Shown here one piece after another: positions 60,001-64,000 of a stretch of 64,000 nt of DNA (within the stretch, counting starts at the first letter, position 1; the number at the start of each line of letters is the position of its first letter). Position numbers and translations under genes: made by a program. Origin of the DNA: Dendrophyllia cribrosa (lineage: Eukaryota; Cnidaria; Anthozoa; Scleractinia; Dendrophylliidae); the NCBI GenBank assembly GCA_024195265.1, contig JAJLRJ010000008.1, positions 29,669,937-29,733,936 of the forward strand, given 5' to 3'. Below the pieces are notes generated by a model that searched no databases, was not told where the DNA came from, and was given only the letters and a program-made list of their open reading frames with translations.

Positions 60001-62871
60001 TCACTCCACCAAGCACCATTTGCATACTACTAAGCCAACACACCATGCCTCACTCAACCAAGCACCATTGCATACTACTAATCCAACACACCATGCCTCA
60101 CTTCACCAAGCACCATTGCATACTACTAAGCCAACACACTGCACCATGCCTCACTCCACCAAGCACCATTGCATACTACTAATATTAAGCCAACACACCA
60201 TGCCTCACTTCACCAAGCACCATTGCATACTACTAAGCAACCACACCATGCCTCACTCCACCAAGCACCATTTGCATACTACTCAGCCAACACACCATGC
60301 CTCACTTCACCAAGCACCATTGCATACTACTAAGCCAACACACCATGCCTCACTCCACCAAGCTCCATTGCATACCACTAGTCAAACACCAAAGCTCACC
60401 AAATGTCATCTTCATACCATGAGATACCCACCACACCCCACCAAACAACACCCCAACCCATGACGTCACAGCCTGTAACCCACCACAAGTACACCACATT
60501 ACACTACACCCCACCATACCCTATTACACCACACATCGCACCCCACCACACCAAATCGTTGACCCTACACACAACACAAATAAATGGATGAAACCTATGC
60601 AAAAAAATATGCTAACAAGGGTTATTTTAAATGTTTGGTAAATCGTAAGTTCTTACCTCTTCATACACATTTGGAATGTGAGCTTCAGTATCAGCCATTG
60701 TGATCAGCCATTCCTCACCATTCTTGCGTAAAACGCCTTTATCATCTTTGAATGTCCGTGTGGAACGCAAGTGTAAAGCTTTCTGAAATGAAAAAATTAT
60801 TGTACATTAAAAACTCCTAAGTATTTATATATAACAGCAGAATAAATTGCTTTTCTTAGGACTTTCATGCATCTCACCTTCTCAGTCAATACATAGGCAT
60901 CAACAACATCCACCACTTCCTCATAAGCACCAGGAAGGTAAGCACCTATCTTTTTTACCAGCCACTCCTCTCCAGCAACACGCAGGTTTCCCTCACGATC
61001 CTGTATCAATGACAAAGCAAACTCATATTTTGTACAGATTCATATTACTGTATTATATTTATTATTTTCTAAATGTTTTACACACTCTCTTGGTTTTACA
61101 GCAGCTGCAGCTACACATATTCACAAACAACAATAATCATTATCACTGAATAGACTGAAAAATGAGTGGTTCCAAGAATTATCCATGGAAGGTCATTGGA
61201 AATTCCAAGGAGGAGGAGGAGGGATCATAAAACCAAAATGGGTAAGGTATGGAACAACAAAATACTGAATGCTGAGAATGATATATGTATATGTTTAGAA
61301 CTGCAATACTGTGATCAGGTAATTTAATGTCTGATCTACCAAAATTTTTGAAAGTGGACTTTATTTTTATTAAGGAATCTAATAATAAAATACTGTGGAC
61401 AGACTGCAGACTTCATGGACTTAGAGAGAAAAGGCTTTGAACCACAGATCGAAACTTCAGCACCCGAAACAATATACAGACCACTGTGCCTTCATATGAA
61501 AAAAAGCTGTGCTTTAACATCAACATATGTTACCTTTGTTTCTTTTCTAGCTCTGAGCCTGATGGCTTGGTTTGGCTGGATAATTGTCGCACGGATTGTT
61601 TCTACAACTTCAATTTCTTTCTTTGGGATGTAAGTACCTGCAAGTGGTAGAATACATGTCACACAAATTAGAAGACCCAACTAGAGAATACATGTATTAC
61701 AGTAGTGAGGGGGACACTGGGTGTGCCCAAAAGCACAACATTGGAAAAACAAACTCGGCAAAACCTGCAATACCATGTCAAAAATTGACAGAAAAAAAAG
61801 TACATGAATTACCTCATTTTACCATTACTTGTGTAACAGGCTTGAAATTATTTTACTAGTCATGCATACATGAAGGCACAATTATAACAAAGTGGTCGTA
61901 ATGACAAGGTGGACAGAATAGGATGGTGGTATGGTGGTATGGTGGGTAAGGGGAAAATTGCACATGAGCCACAGATGGCCCACTCAGCCAGAGCTTAACC
62001 CAGTGTCTGTAGCATGAAGCAACTAGGAGTATTGCTACTCCCCCCCCCCCTCCCCCCCGGATGGTTAGCCCATCAAAGGGTTATGCCAGGGTAATCCTTG
62101 GTACACCTATTTATATACGCGAGTGGAGAGAGACAATGTGTAGCAAGGTTTCTTGTCTAAGGAAACGACACGTTGGCCAAGACCAGGCCTTAAACCATGC
62201 ATCTGAAGATCTGAAGTCTAATGAGCTAACCACTACTCCACTGTGCTCCTTACTAGCAGGGTAATAGACCTTTCCCGCATTCCACTCCAGTGAGCACACA
62301 CAATGAAACAAGGTCGAGGCTTGGGTGGACAATTTCATGCAAATCACTGTATTTTGTCCACCCCAGCCTCGAGTTGGTGCCTTTGTTCACAGGAATGCAG
62401 GAAAGGTCTATAAACCATTTAAATTTACTATATGATATAAAAGTATCAATTTATCTACCTGGTCCTTCAAACAGCCACTCATCACCAGCAATTCTTTTCT
62501 CTCCTGATTCAGACTCAAAATCCAGCATAGAACGCATTCTTAATGCAGAGTTTGCCATCACCACCTTGAGGGCTGAAACATCTTGTTTTAAAACTTCCCC
62601 GGGATACAAAGGAAATGGGTCTTGAGCAAGGCGGATATCCTACAAAATAGCAGAACCAATCAAAACTGACTTCAGAGGGGGTTTGCCAGGGCAGGTGAGT
62701 ATGCAACAATGGTGCTAAGTCTAGGAAAGGTGAAGAAGGAGAGGGTAAAATGTGGGATTGCCAAGGTGGTAGGGAGGTAATGGGTGTTGTGTGAGGCGGA
62801 TATCCTACAAGATGGTAGAACCAATCAAAAATAAGTTCAGAGGGGGTTTGGGCAGGAGCAGGTGAGCATGA

Positions 62872-62908
<37 letters not shown>

Positions 62909-63284
62909 AGTCTATGAGAGATGGGAAAAGAGAGAGTAAAGAGTGGGATTGCCAAGGTGGCAGGGAGGAAATAGGTCTTGTGTGAAGCAGATATCCTACA
63001 AAGTAGTATAACCAATTAATACTTAATTCAGAGGTGGAGAATGGGATTCTCAAGGCAGCTGGAATTCAAAGTGCAAGAGAATAATAGGTGTAATTACTGC
63101 AGTTGTTTTTTTGTCATCAATAAGTCATGGTGTAAATATAAAGTACCTGGTCAGCATGGGCTAGCTTGATCTGTCCATTGCTGTCAACCACCACACGTCC
63201 ATCTTTGTCCCTCAGCACTGGATTCTCAACAATGCAGTAATGTCGAGGAGGAACAGTAATCATTTTCTCTGGGCCAAGAATGAC
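42022..63284 (-). CDS. MVP: Major vault protein, 16 exons, 5' end beyond window
   Basis: MVP is the shell subunit of the vault ribonucleoprotein particle in the cytoplasm. Exons (minus, 5' to 3'): 63284-63147, 62639-62459, 61637-61534, 61000-60878, 60782-60657, 57581-57471, 53642-53511, 52876-52570, 51687-51589, 48413-48302, 47982-47785, 46423-46282, 45675-45464, 44261-44018, 43534-43346, 42144-42022. All junctions are GT-AG, phases agree, and the total is 847 codons with stop. Motifs include [125 protein letters not shown] (here DIQ), the Glu/Ala-rich cap helix and a C-terminal [18 protein letters not shown]. The N-terminal repeats, shoulder domain and cap helix are all represented. Roughly 45 N-terminal residues lie past 64000. 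No frameshift or stop was seen. Confidence 0.95.
42353..43008. mobile_element. TTAA-flanked MITE (656 bp) in the last MVP intron
   Basis: Inverted ends GGACGTTCGCGC are flanked by TTAA at 42349-42352 and 43009-43012. The interior has GTCGGTGACCCCC-type words twice. No ORF of note. Confidence 0.7.
43033..43320 (+). mobile_element. tRNA-derived SINE, plus orientation
   Basis: Head with A-box-like GGTGTAGTGGCTTGCG and B-box GGTTCAAGGCC (43099-43109). A conserved body follows (GATGGACTAGCATCCCATCC, ACTCCTAGTTGCTTCATGC), and then a (CCTTC)n-like tail at about 43295-43315. The second family member is at 61960-62253. Confidence 0.7.
43560..43930. repeat. About 110-bp tandem repeat, three copies, in an MVP intron
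   Basis: Each unit contains AATGGTCACACTTTAGGATT, CACAGACTCGAAAGTTAGAA and CAGTACCACAGGAAA. A partial related unit lies at 63892-64000, near the other end of the gene. Confidence 0.7.
45098..45393. mobile_element. MITE with CAGTGGCGGATC ends and GAATAAG-G-run minisatellite
   Basis: Inverted ends CAGTGGCGGATC are flanked by GAAGA. The middle (45125-45300) is a G-rich array of GAGTGAATAAGGGGGG-type units. CAGTGGCG ends are common in hAT elements. Located in an MVP intron. Confidence 0.6.
46990..47174. mobile_element. Foldback MITE (about 185 bp) in an MVP intron
   Basis: Two near-perfect complementary arms; ACCGGTTTTCCGTGGTGTGG opens the left arm and its complement closes the right. They meet around a short loop near 47070-47095. 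Stem length is roughly 75-80 bp. Confidence 0.75.
47226..47419. repeat. 20-bp minisatellite, about nine copies
   Basis: Unit CCACCTTTCAAAACTGTTGT with C/T and G/A variants at its end. It yields an open frame by repetition only. In an MVP intron. Confidence 0.85.
49785..50400. repeat. Degenerate 200-250-bp tandem repeat, about three units
   Basis: Units share TTAATTAGCTTGTGGTTT, GACTTTTCTGGTTCACATTA-like and AATATTAGTT..AATTTACTAGGA words at intervals of roughly 200-250 bp. A further pair of related units with CACGTG.AAAT.TTGAACTTTG lies at 49455 and 49680. Confidence 0.5.
50571..50805. mobile_element. MITE with GGGTCCGTTTCTCGAAAGT ends
   Basis: 235-bp inverted-repeat unit. The inner parts (CGGGCCCGGA / CGGCCCGAAAAG) also pair. 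No clear target duplication. Confidence 0.6.
51070..51187. mobile_element. 118-bp MITE with AACCAG.GGTCAATTCAA ends
   Basis: Almost the whole unit is an imperfect hairpin; the arms extend through AAAACTTTTAC. In an MVP intron. Confidence 0.65.
51420..51500. repeat. GGGGGA purine microsatellite
   Basis: (GGGGGA)n grading into GGGGAAAA units on the plus strand, about 90 nt from an MVP exon (51589). Confidence 0.85.
52417..52545. mobile_element. Perfect 49-bp-stem foldback next to an MVP splice donor
   Basis: Arms 52417-52465 and 52497-52545 are exact complements (starting TGTTGTGGTTCAATTTTATC) with a loop of about 31 nt, flanked by TACA. On the minus strand the hairpin starts 23 nt inside the intron after the donor at 52569. 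Confidence 0.85.
52926..53067. mobile_element. 142-bp MITE with GCCCTAAGTGACTT ends
   Basis: Inverted arms share GCCCTAAGTGACTT.TGATG and looser outer pairing (GGGG...AGAA.AAG). Located between two MVP exons. Confidence 0.6.
53971..55876. mobile_element. 1.9-kb TTAA element in an MVP intron
   Basis: Ends AGTGCCTATGAAATGAAATT and AATTTCATTTCATAGACACT are flanked by TTAA at 53967-53970 and 55877-55880. It has the same terminus family as the 524-bp MITE at 35856 (AGTG..ATGAA.TGAAATT). No transposase frame recognised inside. Confidence 0.75.
57201..57363. repeat. Tandem duplication, two copies 95 bp apart
   Basis: Copies 57201-57268 and 57296-57363 share ATTTTCATGAAATTAA.GTCC, ACCAATAAGGTACT and ATAATATCTTAAAGCAAG. 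Close to the MVP exon ending at 57471. Confidence 0.7.
58345..59585. other. Non-repeat block interrupting an ACACC-rich minisatellite
   Basis: Minisatellite-like sequence at 57745-58340 resumes at about 59590. The 1.2-kb block between them may be an insertion. Its edges carry GGCTTAGCC and GGGCCTTTGGCCTGGCGAG; no coding or terminal repeats proven. Confidence 0.3.
59590..60400. repeat. 48-bp minisatellite, about 16 copies, in an MVP intron
   Basis: Unit of about 48 bp with CCATGCCTCACTCCACCAAG and CACCATTGCATACTACTAAG. Because 48 is divisible by three, long His/Thr/Pro-rich frames result on the plus strand; these are artefacts of repetition. Some units carry an extra ATATT. Confidence 0.9.
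61960..62253 (-). mobile_element. tRNA-derived SINE, minus orientation
   Basis: Minus-strand head GTGGAGTAGTGGTTAGCTCA and B-box-like GGTTTAAGGCC (62186-62196), then a body shared with the SINE at 43033-43320 (CAAGAAAC, ACATTGTCTCTCTC, CTCCTAGTTGCTTCATGC). A C/G run has expanded inside it (62041-62058). Confidence 0.7.
62619..63005. repeat. Intronic tandem repeat including copies of an MVP splice acceptor
   Basis: Units start at the first bases of the MVP exon 62639-62459 plus its acceptor and recur at offsets of 165 and 191 bp, with GATATCC at 62634-62640, 62799-62805 and about 62990-62996. Each unit continues with ACCAATC/ATTAA, TCAGAG.GGG and GTGGGATTGCCAAGGTGG. The third gap is lengthened by a G run at 62880-62907. 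Confidence 0.75.
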
Positions 63285-63891
63285 CTGCAAAATGATGAGA
63301 AGAACAAGGCAGAATTCATAATAAAGGGCTGTTAAGAGCAGGATGCCAGGGATTTTTTTCAGCTGTTTAATATGTGTTTGAGTCCTGGCTACCTTGATAA
63401 GAATACAAAACCTTAACCATGCTTGAAAACAACACTCCCCTGGCTACTTTTTTGACAGTTTCATGACTTATGTAAAAAATTAGTGACTACCCTGATCTAA
63501 TTGTGACCAGCAGCATGGCATTAGCCAACATGAAGTGGATGTGGAAACAAGGAAGGCCAATTTTTTAAAGGAGGTCAAAACTGAATAATACACTGTGCTC
63601 AGGAAACTGGATCCAGCTGTGCAGCAGACCTTCACTGGGAAAGAGGGTTATATATAGTAGATAATAATACAATAATTAAAACCAAGTACACAACATGTTT
63701 TCCTGTACCACTGTTTTTTTTATCGTAAAAATTGCCAATATTTATTCTTAATTTTCGGAGGTGTTTATAAACACAATAGCTAAATATCTGACAATCCTTT
63801 TAATCAAACCTTTAACTACCAAGAGTACCAAAAATCAAAATACAAGAAAAACACCAAATTTCATTTTGTAAAGTATGGAAGAACAAATGGT

Positions 63892-64000
63892 ACCATGCAA
63901 ACGTACTGCCAAAGAGGTTTCATTTGAATGGTCACACCATAGGATTTTGTCCACAGACTGAAAAGTGAGAACTAGACTAGTCATGTCTCCATAATTGACT
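63892..64000. repeat. Partial copy of the 110-bp MVP-intron repeat
   Basis: Contains TTTCATTTGAATGGTCACAC, ATAGGATTTTGTCCACAGAC and AAAAGTGAGAAC, matching the array at 43560-43930. Confidence 0.6.

Noticed and set aside
59647..60463. Long His/Thr/Pro-rich plus-strand frames
   Set aside because: Entirely produced by a 48-bp minisatellite in an MVP intron.

Overview
The window looks like nuclear DNA of an early-branching metazoan, most likely a cnidarian (stony coral or sea anemone). I base this on spliced genes with GT-AG introns, a vault gene (MVP, absent from many insects and nematodes), and a dense mix of Penelope-like, Ngaro/DIRS-like, CACTA, TTAA-target, Harbinger-like and SINE elements. 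The species cannot be fixed from sequence alone. No rRNA, complete tRNA, CRISPR or bacterial operon structure was seen.

Layout. (1) 1-13051: most of a CACTA/EnSpm-like DNA transposon. It has two divergently transcribed spliced genes: a transposase (minus, 1126-4683) and a 424-residue SAM-like-domain protein (plus, 4850-11759), flanked by subterminal arrays rich in CCCAA/TTGGG. A 4.6-kb Penelope-like element (5600-10179) sits in intron 2 of the SAM gene with a perfect 13-bp target duplication. (2) 13052-22365: a LINE 3' end, a second subterminal-repeat block, a mariner-type TA element (17712-19067), a Harbinger-like TAA element (20024-20830) and a dispersed repeat carrying a MITE. (3) 22370-30042: a 7.7-kb TTAA-flanked element with long inverted arms. 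One arm has been broken by a second Penelope insertion (23807-25818) and by another TIR element (26108-27638); the centre holds a decayed ORF. (4) 30293-38938: a second copy of the dispersed repeat, then a decayed Ngaro/DIRS-like tyrosine-recombinase retrotransposon with split direct repeats, itself hit by LINE fragments and by two stacked TTAA MITEs. (5) 39332-42007: small repeats and MITEs. (6) 42022-63284: the only clear host gene, the major vault protein gene MVP (minus). Sixteen exons encoding 846 residues were placed; only about the first 45 residues (5' exon) lie beyond the right edge. Its introns are packed with MITEs, SINEs and minisatellites.

How the parts relate. Apart from MVP, nearly everything is mobile-element DNA, and the nesting gives a relative order of events. 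Paralogous copies serve as empty sites for several insertions, so target duplications can be read directly. The most interesting signals are the two-gene CACTA element with a SAM-domain partner, hammerhead-ribozyme-like motifs facing outward at both ends of both bidirectional Penelope insertions, a TIR element built from many GGGTAACCC palindromes, and intronic duplications in MVP that copy a splice acceptor.
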